From Nocardiopsis alborubida (GTDB lineage Bacteria > Actinomycetota > Actinomycetes > Streptosporangiales > Streptosporangiaceae), in contig NZ_JAAXPG010000011.1 in assembly GCF_012396365.1 (NCBI RefSeq), forward strand, positions 1-64,000: a stretch of DNA of 64,000 nt. Reading direction: 5' to 3'. The translations under genes and the position numbers were made by a program. Below are positions 51,919 through 64,000 of this stretch, in pieces. The notes under the pieces were generated by a model. The model made no database searches. It was not told where the DNA came from and worked only from the letters and a program-made list of their open reading frames with translations. The stretch's first letter is position 1. Each line of letters opens with the position of its first letter.

Positions 51919-53037
51919 GTGACATTGTCGTCGACAGCCACGGAGGGCGCGGTCGAGTTCGGCCGGGCCCTCGCGGCCTTCCCCAGCCCGCAGGTCAACT
52001 CCATCCCCATCGGGCCGCTGCAGATCCACTTCTACGCCCTGTGCATCCTCGCCGGAGTCATCGTCGCGGTGCTGTGGAGCGAGCGGCGCTGGGCCGCCAT
52101 GGGCGGTGAGAAGGGCACCATCATGGACATGGCCGTGTGGGCCGTGATCCTGGGCCTGATCGGCGGACGCCTCTACCACGTCATCAGCGACGCGCAGCTG
52201 TACTTCGCCGAGGGCCGCGAGCCCATCCGCGCCCTGTACATCTGGGAGGGCGGACTCGGCATCTGGGGAGCCATCCCCATGGGCGCCCTGGGCGTGTGGC
52301 TGGTCGCCCGCAGGCGCGGCCTGTCCATGTCCAAGCTCTCCTTCGCCATCGCCCCCACCCTCCCCCTGGCCCAGGCGCTGGGCCGCTGGGGCAACTACTT
52401 CAACCAGGAGCTGTTCGGCAGGCCCACCGACCTGCCCTGGGCCGTGGAGATCACCCCCTACCCCAACGGCGCCCTGCGCCCGGGCATGGAACTGGGCGTG
52501 AGCACCTACCACCCCACCTTCCTCTACGAGTCCCTGTGGTGCCTGGGCCTGGCCGTCCTGCTGGCCTGGGCGGGACGGCGCTACGAGCGCTCCCTCCAGG
52601 GCGGGCGCCTGTTCGCCCTCTACGTCGCGGGCTACTGCGCGGGCCGCTTCTGGATCGAGTACCTGCGCGTGGACCCGGCCAACGACTTCCTGGGCCTGCG
52701 CCTGAACAACTGGACCTCCCTCCTGGTCCTCCTCGCGGCCCTGGCCTACTTCGTGTGGGCCGGACGGCGCATCGACTCCTTCTCCAGCGCCGTCGTCCCC
52801 CACGGCCACGACGCCGGAACCCAGGTGTTCGGGCCCACAACCGACGGTGAGACGCGCGACGACAGCACCGTCTACAGCGCCCTGGACAGCGAGGAATCGC
52901 GTGTCGGTTCGCAAAGCTCCAGCTCACGGGAGGCGGGGACGGAATACCACCCGAGCCCTGAACGATCTAGTAGCGAGGGCTCGACCGACAGGGACGCCGG
53001 GGACACGGGAACCGAACCCGGGACGAAGCCCGAGTAG
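51919..53037 (+). CDS. lgt: Prolipoprotein diacylglyceryl transferase
   Basis: Transfers diacylglycerol to the lipobox Cys of prelipoproteins in the cytoplasmic membrane. The 372-residue product has about seven membrane helices and the Lgt signature GRWGNYFNQELFGRP, plus IWEGGLGIWGAI and the Arg-containing FWIEYLRVDP. A hydrophilic Ser/Asp/Glu-rich tail of about 85 residues follows, as is common in actinobacterial Lgt. GTG at 51919 was chosen because upstream residues (Arg/Pro-rich) do not belong to the family. It is part of a likely mauE-dsbA-lgt transcript. Confidence 0.95.
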   Translation: MTLSSTATEGAVEFGRALAAFPSPQVNSIPIGPLQIHFYALCILAGVIVAVLWSERRWAAMGGEKGTIMDMAVWAVILGLIGGRLYHVISDAQLYFAEGREPIRALYIWEGGLGIWGAIPMGALGVWLVARRRGLSMSKLSFAIAPTLPLAQALGRWGNYFNQELFGRPTDLPWAVEITPYPNGALRPGMELGVSTYHPTFLYESLWCLGLAVLLAWAGRRYERSLQGGRLFALYVAGYCAGRFWIEYLRVDPANDFLGLRLNNWTSLLVLLAALAYFVWAGRRIDSFSSAVVPHGHDAGTQVFGPTTDGETRDDSTVYSALDSEESRVGSQSSSSREAGTEYHPSPERSSSEGSTDRDAGDTGTEPGTKPE

Positions 53038-53131
53038 ACACAGGGAAGCCACGTGGACCGGCCGTGTCCGGACACGCATCTGGGCCCCTGTACCTTTCGA
53101 GCAGACCACGGGTTGACGATTGAGAAAGACC

Positions 53132-54367
53132 GTGAGCAGAGCTGAGTCCGGGTACGGCCGCAGAGGCCGACGCGCCCACACCGAGGACCGCGCCGACGAC
53201 CAGATCCTGGACCGGGACGAGGAGGCGTACGACCCCGAGGAGGACTTCTCCGCGGAGTACGGCCACACCCGCCCCGCCGACGACGGCTACGACGACGGAC
53301 CCTATGACGACGCGTCCTACGACGAGGACGCCTACGACGAGGAAGAGGGCGCCGACGGCGCCGACGCGGACGGCGCCGAGGAGACCGGCGGCCGCGCCTC
53401 GCGCCGAAAGAAGGGGCGCGGGGCCCGCGGCTCCTCCCGCCGCAGGGCCCCGGGCAACCGGGCCGCCGGAGGCAGGCGGGCCGGAGCCACGGGGGTGAAC
53501 AAGGTCTCGGCCTTCTCCGCCGCCGCCATCAAGAGGGTCTCGGTCCTGGGCGACCGCCCCAACCAGATCGTGTACACCCTCGCCGAGCAGAGCAAGCGCA
53601 AGCGCGGCACCGCCGTGCTCGGCCTCCTGCTCGGAGCGTTCAGCCTCGCGCTGGTCGCCCTCCTCGGCCTGCTGTCCTACCAGCTCTTCGCCGGGAACGG
53701 CGGCGCCGTCGCGGGCGGGGACGACACGGTCGTGGCCCCGCCCGAGGGGCACAGCACCCTCACCCCGGAGCTGTACCTGTCCGAGCCCAACCGCGAGGAC
53801 GTCTTCGGCGCCATCAACGAGCGCCCCGAGGGCACCGAACCGATGACCGAGGAGAGCGTCTTCGACCCGGTCCGCGAGATCGGTCTGGACGACGTGAACC
53901 TGGAACTGCGCCAGGGCTCGATCACCGACTCCTGCACCTCCCTGGTGTGGGGCGAGGAACTCGGCCAGAGCCTGATCGACGCCAACTGCGTCCAGGCCGC
54001 CTCCGGTGTGTACACCGACGGGGACGAGCAGCACGTGGCCCAGTTCACCCTGTTCGACCTGGCCAACGCCGAAGCCGCGGCCGAGGTCGAGCGCGAGCTG
54101 GACCCGACCAACGCCGAGAGCGGCGCCGGGTTCCTGCTCACGCAGACCGGCGACGAGGTCCCCGGCCTGCAGGACGGTTACAGCCAGGCCACGACCCAGG
54201 TCATGGGCCACTACCTGGCCGTGTTCTGGGTGGCCGACACCGACGGCACCCCGCCCGGGGACAACACCGACATGGCGACGCTGAGCGTGGCCTCCATGAA
54301 CGCGGCACGCTACGTCTACGAGGAGGTCGTGGCCGTGAACCAGGCGGCGGAGCAGGCCGAGGAGTAG
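53132..54367 (+). CDS. Membrane-anchored protein of unknown function 1
   Basis: About 411 residues: a Tyr/Asp/Glu-rich acidic segment (1-80), a basic Arg/Lys stretch (about 90-125), one membrane helix (about 162-184) and a ~200-residue extracellular domain. That domain has two Cys (ITDSCTSLVWG and DANCVQAASG) that probably form a disulfide, and it is related to the domain in the next gene. GTG at 53132 is preferred over TTG at 53120 because GAGAAAG lies just upstream. I do not recognise a named family. Confidence 0.75.
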   Translation: MSRAESGYGRRGRRAHTEDRADDQILDRDEEAYDPEEDFSAEYGHTRPADDGYDDGPYDDASYDEDAYDEEEGADGADADGAEETGGRASRRKKGRGARGSSRRRAPGNRAAGGRRAGATGVNKVSAFSAAAIKRVSVLGDRPNQIVYTLAEQSKRKRGTAVLGLLLGAFSLALVALLGLLSYQLFAGNGGAVAGGDDTVVAPPEGHSTLTPELYLSEPNREDVFGAINERPEGTEPMTEESVFDPVREIGLDDVNLELRQGSITDSCTSLVWGEELGQSLIDANCVQAASGVYTDGDEQHVAQFTLFDLANAEAAAEVERELDPTNAESGAGFLLTQTGDEVPGLQDGYSQATTQVMGHYLAVFWVADTDGTPPGDNTDMATLSVASMNAARYVYEEVVAVNQAAEQAEE

Positions 54368-54471
54368 TCTGTCCCGGCCTGTCGGAGGCCCCGATAGGAT
54401 CTGCGACAGACCGACCCGAGGTCACACGAGGCGCGGCGAGGATTCCCGGCCTCACACACCCCCGAACACAC

Positions 54472-54503
54472 CGGTCCGGCCCGCGTACGCGCGGGCCGGA
54501 CCG
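54472..54503 (+). terminator. Hairpin between the two membrane-anchored proteins
   Basis: Perfect 14-bp arms (CGGTCCGGCCCGCG / CGCGGGCCGGACCG) closed by a TACG tetraloop, ending 22 bp before the next start codon. It may terminate partly or act as an mRNA processing/stability element. Confidence 0.6.
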
Positions 54504-54525
54504 CATCCGAGGAAAGGTCCATTGG

Positions 54526-55581
54526 GTGTCCCCTTCTGAACCGTCGGCGTCCGGACCCGCGGGGCGTCGGAGGAAGAGCAGCGAGCCCGACACCGAGCCC
54601 GAGGGGCGCTCCTCCCGGGAGGGCGGGCGCCGCCGGGCCGGGGGGCGCAGGAAGAGGGAGTCCAGGCGCCTGGGCCCCCTCATCGCCATCGTGGCCGGTG
54701 TGCTGGTCGTGGCGCTGATCGCCCTCGGCGTGGTCCTGTACCTCAACGCGGGGGAGGAGGGCGGCGAAGGGCAGGCCGCCCCCCAGACCCGTCCCGCCGT
54801 GTACCGGGTCATCGACGCCGGCAGCATGAACGAGGTGCTCGCCACCCGCGAGGCCGACAGCCGTCCCCTCAACGAGAACGAGTTGTTCGGGGACCGCAAC
54901 GCCGAGATCTCCAGCCAGAGCATCGACTTCACCCTGCGCGACTCGACCCTGGCCGAGGACTGCGCCGCCGCGGTGTGGGGCGAGCCCGCCAAGGCCGCCC
55001 TGGCCGAGGCCGACTGCACCCAGGCCGGGCGCGCCACCTACCTCTCCGACACCTACTTCGGCGTCGTGGCCGTGTTCAACCTCGCCGACACCGAGGGCAG
55101 CCGAGCGGTCGCCGCGGCCCTCACCGAGCCCGAGGGGGAGGACGCCCAGGACCCCGGCTTCGTGCTCTCCCCGTCCGGCGCCGAGCCCTTCGACCGCCTG
55201 GGCAGCGGCTACAGCGCCAGCGACGCGGTCGTCAGCGGCCACTACCTGGTCCTGGTGTGGGTGCAGCCCACCGAGTCGGAGTCGGTGGAGGACAGGGTCA
55301 GCCTGTCCGGCCCGCTCGTGGCGCTGGCCAACTTCCGAGACCCGCTCTACCGGCGCATGGTGCAGCAGGAGGGCACCACCGGAGGCGGTGAGGGGACGAC
55401 GGAGGGGACCGAGGGCACGGGCACCGACGGCGCCGGGACCGACGGCACGGGTGTCGAGGGCACCGGGACCGAGGGTGCGGGCACCGGGACCCAGGGAACG
55501 GGCACAGGGACGGAGGGCGAGGGTGTGACCGGCACCGAAGGCACGGGCACGGAGCTGCCCGGGACCACCGGCACCGGCTGA
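54526..55581 (+). CDS. Membrane-anchored protein of unknown function 2
   Basis: 351 residues: basic Ser/Arg-rich N-terminus (1-48), one membrane helix (about 50-73), an extracellular domain (about 90-280) and a low-complexity tail of Gly-Thr-Glu/Asp repeats (about 285-351). The domain is a paralogue of the preceding one: LRDSTLAEDCAAAVWG and EADCTQAGRATY align with its Cys-containing segments, and FNLADTEG with FDLANAEA. GTG at 54526 follows GAGGAAAGG. The Thr-rich tail may cross the peptidoglycan or be glycosylated; this is inference. Confidence 0.75.
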   Translation: MSPSEPSASGPAGRRRKSSEPDTEPEGRSSREGGRRRAGGRRKRESRRLGPLIAIVAGVLVVALIALGVVLYLNAGEEGGEGQAAPQTRPAVYRVIDAGSMNEVLATREADSRPLNENELFGDRNAEISSQSIDFTLRDSTLAEDCAAAVWGEPAKAALAEADCTQAGRATYLSDTYFGVVAVFNLADTEGSRAVAAALTEPEGEDAQDPGFVLSPSGAEPFDRLGSGYSASDAVVSGHYLVLVWVQPTESESVEDRVSLSGPLVALANFRDPLYRRMVQQEGTTGGGEGTTEGTEGTGTDGAGTDGTGVEGTGTEGAGTGTQGTGTGTEGEGVTGTEGTGTELPGTTGTG

Positions 55582-55593
55582 CCTTTTGCACAC

Positions 55594-55627
55594 ACGAAGG
55601 GGTCCGCGGCATCGCGGACCCCTTCGT
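55594..55627 (+). terminator. Terminator after the second membrane-anchored protein
   Basis: Perfect 15-bp arms (ACGAAGGGGTCCGCG / CGCGGACCCCTTCGT) with a GCAT loop, 12 bp after the stop codon. Confidence 0.8.
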
Positions 55628-55696
55628 CGTCCCGGGGGCGGGCACGCACCAGCCCGTCGGCTGGCCGGAATCGTTTCCGATGTGAAGCGTGAGCCC

Positions 55697-55794
55697 TTGA
55701 CCTGCGATGATCTTGTACTTATAGCGAGGCTCGACCGCCGACATCGGCTATAAGTACAAGATCACAGCGAAGGGTGCGGGCCGGCGCACCTTTT
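55697..55794 (+). ncRNA. Candidate small RNA between convergent genes
   Basis: TTGACC (55697-55702), a 17-nt spacer and TATAGC (55720-55725) form the best promoter match I see in the window. Transcription from about 55732 would end at the hairpin GGTGCG-N6-CGCACC (55773-55790) followed by TTTT. That gives a ~63-nt RNA with no ORF. A perfect 17-bp inverted repeat (GATCTTGTACTTATAGC at 55709-55725, complement at 55747-55763) spans the -10 box and the RNA. It is AT-rich compared with its surroundings. Confidence 0.4.
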
Positions 55795-55806
55795 CCGGAC
55801 ACCGGA

Positions 55807-57582
55807 TCAGGACGGGAGCGCCTGGACCCGCTCCAACAGGTCGGCGGCCACCCCGCGCAGCTCGCCGAAGCGGTGCTCGGGCAGGTCCAGCAGGGTGTGG
55901 CCCGACACCCACTCCGGCGCTGCGGCCACCGCGTGGCGCGCCGTGCGCTTGTTGACCGGACCTCCACGCCACGCCGACACCTCCACCAGCCCCGCCCGCA
56001 GGGTCGCGGTGAGCGTGCCGTGCGCCCGCTCCTGCACGTGCACCAGCAGCCGCTCCACCGCCGAGTCCGCGTCCGGGCGCCGGGTCAGCCGCACCGCGGT
56101 CAGGCCGTCCGCGCCGAACCCGCGCAGGAACCGCACCCCGAAGCGCGGTTCCACCAGGGCGCGCAGCCCCCGCTGGCCCGCCTCGTCGCGCACGCACGCC
56201 GCGGAGGACGGAACCAGCACGTACACGGTGTCCCCGGCGGCGGCCAGGGCCGCGCGCGCCGCCCAGCGGTCCCACCCGCCCGTGAGATTGACCACCGCGC
56301 AGCCGCCGCCCTGCCCGGGCGCCTCCATCCACGTGGACAGGCGCACCCGCCCCGACCCGGCGACCTCGCCGGGCCACGCGCCCACCAGCGTCGGCGCACG
56401 GTCGCCACCGGTCTCACCCGTCTCCCGGGCTTCCCCGGCCCTCCCGGTCTCCTCGGCCACCCGGTCCAGCACGGCGCGGGCCCCGTCGGCGTCCAGGCCG
56501 CCCCGGGCCTCCTTGGCGTTCACCCCCTGGCTGTACACACGCGCCACCTCACCCGAGGGCGCGGGCAGCGTGCGCGCCAGCGGACGCAGCACGTACAGGT
56601 CCGAGGCCGCGCCGATCGACTCGGCCCCGTGATAGCGGTTGAAGTCCGGCCACACCGCCTCCAACAGCAGGTCCATCCGCACCAGCCGCGCCTGCGTGGC
56701 CGCGGCCAGCCGCGGAGTGGTCTCACTGGCCCCGTAGGCCACCAGCACCCGGCCCCGGCGGGGGTCGGCCATCCCCTCCACACCGCGCCGCACGAACAAC
56801 TCCACCCCGTCGGGCGTGTAGGGGGGATCGGTGAACACCACCTCCGCGACGCCGCGCACCGCGGGCGGCAACCCCAGGCGCAGATCCGCGGCGTGCGTGC
56901 GCACCGCCAGCCCCAGGTCGGCCGCCAGGGCGTCGATGTGGGCCAGGACGCGTTCGTCGATGTCCACGACCTCCGCGCGGGCGCCCGGGCACACCAGGGC
57001 CAGCGCCACCGAGGTCAGGTCGTGGTCGCCCACGCACAGCAGCGTGCGGTCGCGCAGGTCGAACCGGGTGGACAGCAGCAGCGCCCGACGCAGCGCGGTC
57101 TCGGCCGTCGCCGCGACGTGGTCCAGGTCCAGGTCCGAGGCGGGCCCCTGTTCCACGGCGCGCGCCAGCTCCGCCAGCGCCCGTGAGTAGCGGGGGAGCA
57201 GGTGGGCCACCGGGTCGGCGGGCTCCTCCCCGGCCGCGCCCGCGTAGCGCTCCGGCCGCACCAGGCGCACCCGGCCCCGCCCTTCCCCGGCCACCAGTTC
57301 ACCGGCCTCCGTCAGGGCCTCCACCAGGGAGGACACCAGCGCGTACGCGACACCGCTGGCGCGCACCAGCGCGTTCGCCTCCCACTCGCGCCCGTCCGAG
57401 AGCAGCGCCAGCACACGCCGCAGCCGGGGCGCGTCCACACCGTGGCCGCGCAGCAGTTCCGAGGCGGGCTCGGGAAGGGGAGACGGGCCGTCGGGGGAGC
57501 GGTCGGCGCGGGCGTCCGCGGCCGGTACCCGGCCAGGGGCAGCGGAAGGGGGGCCGTCCGGGCCCGGAGGAGTCGCGTGCAT
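55807..57582 (-). CDS. Branched-polyamine synthase (BpsA) family protein with C-terminal extension
   Basis: The N-terminal ~340 residues match the N4-bis(aminopropyl)spermidine synthase family, which adds aminopropyl groups from decarboxylated SAM to spermidine. After a winged-helix-like segment (about 40-110) comes a Rossmann fold with GDHDLTS (185-191), DIDER (207-211) and the catalytic-type DPPYTPDG (252-259). The remaining ~250 residues, containing MEAPGQGGGCAVVN and RFLRGFGADGLTAVRL, are not part of the archaeal enzyme and are unassigned. ATG at 57582 is the best start. The true substrate in a mesophilic actinomycete is uncertain. Confidence 0.75.
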   Translation of the reverse strand: MHATPPGPDGPPSAAPGRVPAADARADRSPDGPSPLPEPASELLRGHGVDAPRLRRVLALLSDGREWEANALVRASGVAYALVSSLVEALTEAGELVAGEGRGRVRLVRPERYAGAAGEEPADPVAHLLPRYSRALAELARAVEQGPASDLDLDHVAATAETALRRALLLSTRFDLRDRTLLCVGDHDLTSVALALVCPGARAEVVDIDERVLAHIDALAADLGLAVRTHAADLRLGLPPAVRGVAEVVFTDPPYTPDGVELFVRRGVEGMADPRRGRVLVAYGASETTPRLAAATQARLVRMDLLLEAVWPDFNRYHGAESIGAASDLYVLRPLARTLPAPSGEVARVYSQGVNAKEARGGLDADGARAVLDRVAEETGRAGEARETGETGGDRAPTLVGAWPGEVAGSGRVRLSTWMEAPGQGGGCAVVNLTGGWDRWAARAALAAAGDTVYVLVPSSAACVRDEAGQRGLRALVEPRFGVRFLRGFGADGLTAVRLTRRPDADSAVERLLVHVQERAHGTLTATLRAGLVEVSAWRGGPVNKRTARHAVAAAPEWVSGHTLLDLPEHRFGELRGVAADLLERVQALPS

Positions 57583-58171
57583 GCGTCGATCGTCCCACGC
57601 GCGCCGGGGCGGCGCGCGGTCCACCGCCACGCAGGTCAGCGGCACCGGCCGGTGAGGGGCATATCACTCGGCGACCCGTCCCCCACCCTCTTGGGGACGG
57701 GGATAACAGCGGGGTAATGTGGGGCCGCGGCGCGTCGCGCCCGCGTGCCCGAAGTGGCGTACCCGACCTCCGAGGTCGGTGTTTCGGCCCCTTTGGGAGG
57801 TTTAGCGGAGTTCCCTCGTGGAAAAACCCGCTAGGCCAGCCCACACCGGGAACCCTCCCGGAAGGGACCGTGCCCGAGCCCGCACACACGGGCACGGCAG
57901 GGGGCCACCGGCGCACCGCGGCGCCACATGGTCTAGACCTGCGATTAACGTCGCGGCTGGACCGGCATGTATAAGGGAACCTGCCCGTCACGGGCGAACC
58001 CACCCGCCACCGGCGACCACGAGGACGTGGACGCACGACGGAGGCGGCCACGGCGCCCACAGGACGGTCACCGCCGCACCACGCGGCGACACAACTTCAT
58101 CCGCACGCAGCAGGGCCAACGTCGTCCCGGATGCGCTTTTCACGAAGCCACGCAAGACGACAGGAGGGTAG
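57583..58171. other. Long intergenic region upstream of gltB
   Basis: 589 bp. It contains the 17-bp palindrome CCGACCTCCGAGGTCGG (57763-57779), several small hairpins (for example CCGGGA-ACCC-TCCCGG near 57847), a DasR-like site at 57927-57942 and a possible gltB -10 box TATAAG at 57970-57975. That leaves a leader of about 190 nt before the ATG. No known riboswitch class is recognisable. Confidence 0.5.
57927..57942. promoter_or_regulatory. DasR-like palindrome upstream of gltB
   Basis: CATGGTCTAGACCTGC contains TGGTCTAGACC, an 11-base match to the core of the Streptomyces dre consensus (ACTGGTCTAGACCACT). It sits about 30 bp upstream of the possible TATAAG -10 box. DasR senses GlcNAc-derived sugar phosphates; the chitinases in this window would supply them. 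Confidence 0.5.
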
Positions 58172-62728
<4,557 letters not shown>

Positions 62729-62747
62729 CACGAGAGGAGGAAGGCAC

Positions 62748-64000
62748 ATGGCCGACCCCAAGGGCTTCCTGAAGACCACCGAGCGAGAGCTCCCCAAGCA
62801 CCGACCCGTCGACGTGCGCATCCAGGACTGGCGCGAGGTCTACGAGGACTTCGACCGGGGAACCGTCACCAAGCAGGCCTCGCGCTGCATGGACTGCGGC
62901 ATCCCCTTCTGCCACAACGGCTGCCCGCTCGGCAACCTCATCCCCGAGTGGAACCACCTCGTCCACACCCACGACTGGGCCGAGGCGATCGAACGCCTGC
63001 ACGCCACCAACAACTTCCCGGAGTTCACCGGCAGGCTCTGCCCCGCCCCGTGCGAGTCCGCATGCGTGCTCGGCATCAACCAGCCCGCCGTCACCATCAA
63101 GAACGTCGAGGTCTCCATCATCGACCGCGCGTGGGAGGAGGGCTGGGTCAAGCCCCTGCCCCCCACCACCCGCACCGGCAAGAAGGTCGCCGTCGTCGGC
63201 TCCGGCCCCGCCGGACTCGCCGCCGCCCAACAGCTCACCCGGGCCGGACACGACGTCACCGTCTACGAGCGCGCCGACCGCATCGGCGGCCTCCTGCGCT
63301 ACGGCATCCCCGAGTTCAAGATGGAGAAGCGGCACATCGACCGCCGCCTCGCCCAGATGAGCGCCGAGGGCACCACCTTCCGCGCCGGAGTCGACGTCGG
63401 CGTCGACATCACCGCCGAGCGGCTGCGCGCCGACCACGACGCCGTCGTCATCAGCGGCGGCGCCACCGCCTGGCGCGACCTGCCCGCCAAGGGCCGCGAA
63501 CTCGGCGGCATCCACCAGGCCATGGAGTACCTGCCCCTGGCCAACCGGGTGCAGGAGGGCGACTACGACACGCCCGCCATCAGCGCCCAGGGCAAACACG
63601 TCGTCGTCATCGGCGGCGGCGACACCGGCGCCGACTGCGTCGGCACCGCCCACCGCCAGGGCGCCGCGTCGGTCACCCAGCTGGAGATCATGCCCAAGCC
63701 GCCCGCCACGCGGCCCGACAACCAGCCCTGGCCGACCATGCCCATGCTCTACAAGGTCACCAGCGCCCACGAGGAGGGCGGCAAGCGGATCTACGCCGTC
63801 AACACCGTCGAGTTCCTCGGCGACGACAACGGCCAGGTCCGCGCCCTCAAACTCGTCGAGGTCAAGCGCACCGACAAGGGCTTCGAACCCGTCGAGGGCA
63901 CCGAACGCGAGATCCCCGCCGAACTCGTCACCCTCGCCATGGGCTTCGTCGGACCCCAGAAGGAGGGCCTGCTCGACCAGCTCGGCGTGGAGCTGGACGG
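62748..64000 (+). CDS. gltD: Glutamate synthase small subunit (partial, cut by window end)
   Basis: FAD/Fe-S oxidoreductase that passes electrons from NADPH to GltB. The visible 417 residues include the N-terminal 4Fe-4S motifs (CMDCGIPFCHNGCPLGN and GRLCPAPCESACVLG), the FAD-binding VVGSGPAGLAAAQ and the NADPH-binding VIGGGDTGADCVG. Full GltD is about 480-490 residues, so roughly 70 are missing beyond the window. AGGAGGAAGG precedes the ATG at 62748, 19 bp after gltB. Confidence 0.97.
   Translation, partial: MADPKGFLKTTERELPKHRPVDVRIQDWREVYEDFDRGTVTKQASRCMDCGIPFCHNGCPLGNLIPEWNHLVHTHDWAEAIERLHATNNFPEFTGRLCPAPCESACVLGINQPAVTIKNVEVSIIDRAWEEGWVKPLPPTTRTGKKVAVVGSGPAGLAAAQQLTRAGHDVTVYERADRIGGLLRYGIPEFKMEKRHIDRRLAQMSAEGTTFRAGVDVGVDITAERLRADHDAVVISGGATAWRDLPAKGRELGGIHQAMEYLPLANRVQEGDYDTPAISAQGKHVVVIGGGDTGADCVGTAHRQGAASVTQLEIMPKPPATRPDNQPWPTMPMLYKVTSAHEEGGKRIYAVNTVEFLGDDNGQVRALKLVEVKRTDKGFEPVEGTEREIPAELVTLAMGFVGPQKEGLLDQLGVELD

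Noticed and set aside
57583..58171. Riboswitch or GlnR site in the gltB leader
   Set aside because: Small hairpins are present, but no known riboswitch core and no GTnAC-N6-GAAAC pattern could be recognised.

Overview
The window is very GC-rich (above 70% by eye). Its gene order and proteins are those of a filamentous actinomycete. The hisD-C-B-H-priA-F cluster, hisI next to tryptophan genes, trpC-leader-trpBA followed by a DsbA-like protein, lgt and gltBD, actinobacterial-only families (DUF3039, class E sortase, HGxxPAAW, TIGR02234, PriA) and secreted CBM2-GH18 chitinases all point that way. The best guess is Nocardiopsis or a close relative; this is inference from gene content, not a database match. 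I see no rRNA, tRNA, CRISPR array, prophage or complete insertion sequence.

Layout. 1-13 kb is almost entirely minus strand: trpS, a secreted M43 metalloprotease, a DExH helicase, a class E sortase with a small membrane partner, a decayed heme-ABC ATPase, DUF3039, YqgE, malic enzyme, a cytidylate-kinase-like protein, a CnoX-like thioredoxin/TPR protein, isobutyryl-CoA mutase large subunit and its neighbouring MarR regulator. 13-17.5 kb holds two tandem chitinases that look like a duplication including their terminators. 17.5-20 kb is an HNH/DUF222 endonuclease gene followed by degenerate direct repeats, the most mobile-looking part of the window. 20-30.6 kb carries dnaE, a PadR regulator, DinB, a membrane protein, fadD, ybaK, a Lon-N-domain protein and a ferritin behind two iron-box-like sites.

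30.8-36.4 kb is the main histidine operon, with a 53-residue membrane peptide between hisB and hisH. Next come a secreted peptidoglycan-binding protein and a heterodimeric ABC exporter with one degenerate ATP site. 41.7-49.7 kb combines a hypothetical gene, a SIS-domain protein, hisI, tryptophan-associated membrane genes, two CD225 proteins around a DUF2752 protein, and trpC-leader-trpBA. The leader reads out a 23-residue peptide ending RWRWL whose stop codon abuts a perfect 11-bp hairpin. 50.3-55.6 kb encodes a MauE-like protein, a DsbA-like protein, Lgt and two related membrane-anchored proteins. 55.7-64 kb has a candidate small RNA, a branched-polyamine-synthase-family protein with a long C-terminal extension, then gltB and the start of gltD.

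Themes. PriA serves both histidine and tryptophan pathways, and no trpF is seen. Chitin breakdown would feed GlcNAc and nitrogen, and a DasR-like palindrome lies upstream of gltB. Many genes have a TAnnnT hexamer exactly 6-7 nt before the start codon, which suggests widespread leaderless transcription. The most interesting unexplained signals are a pair of dispersed ~118-bp elements with conserved ends and different internal hairpins (10.3 and 28.9 kb), the repeats behind the HNH gene, the intergenic promoter-hairpin-T4 unit at 55.7 kb and the trp leader.
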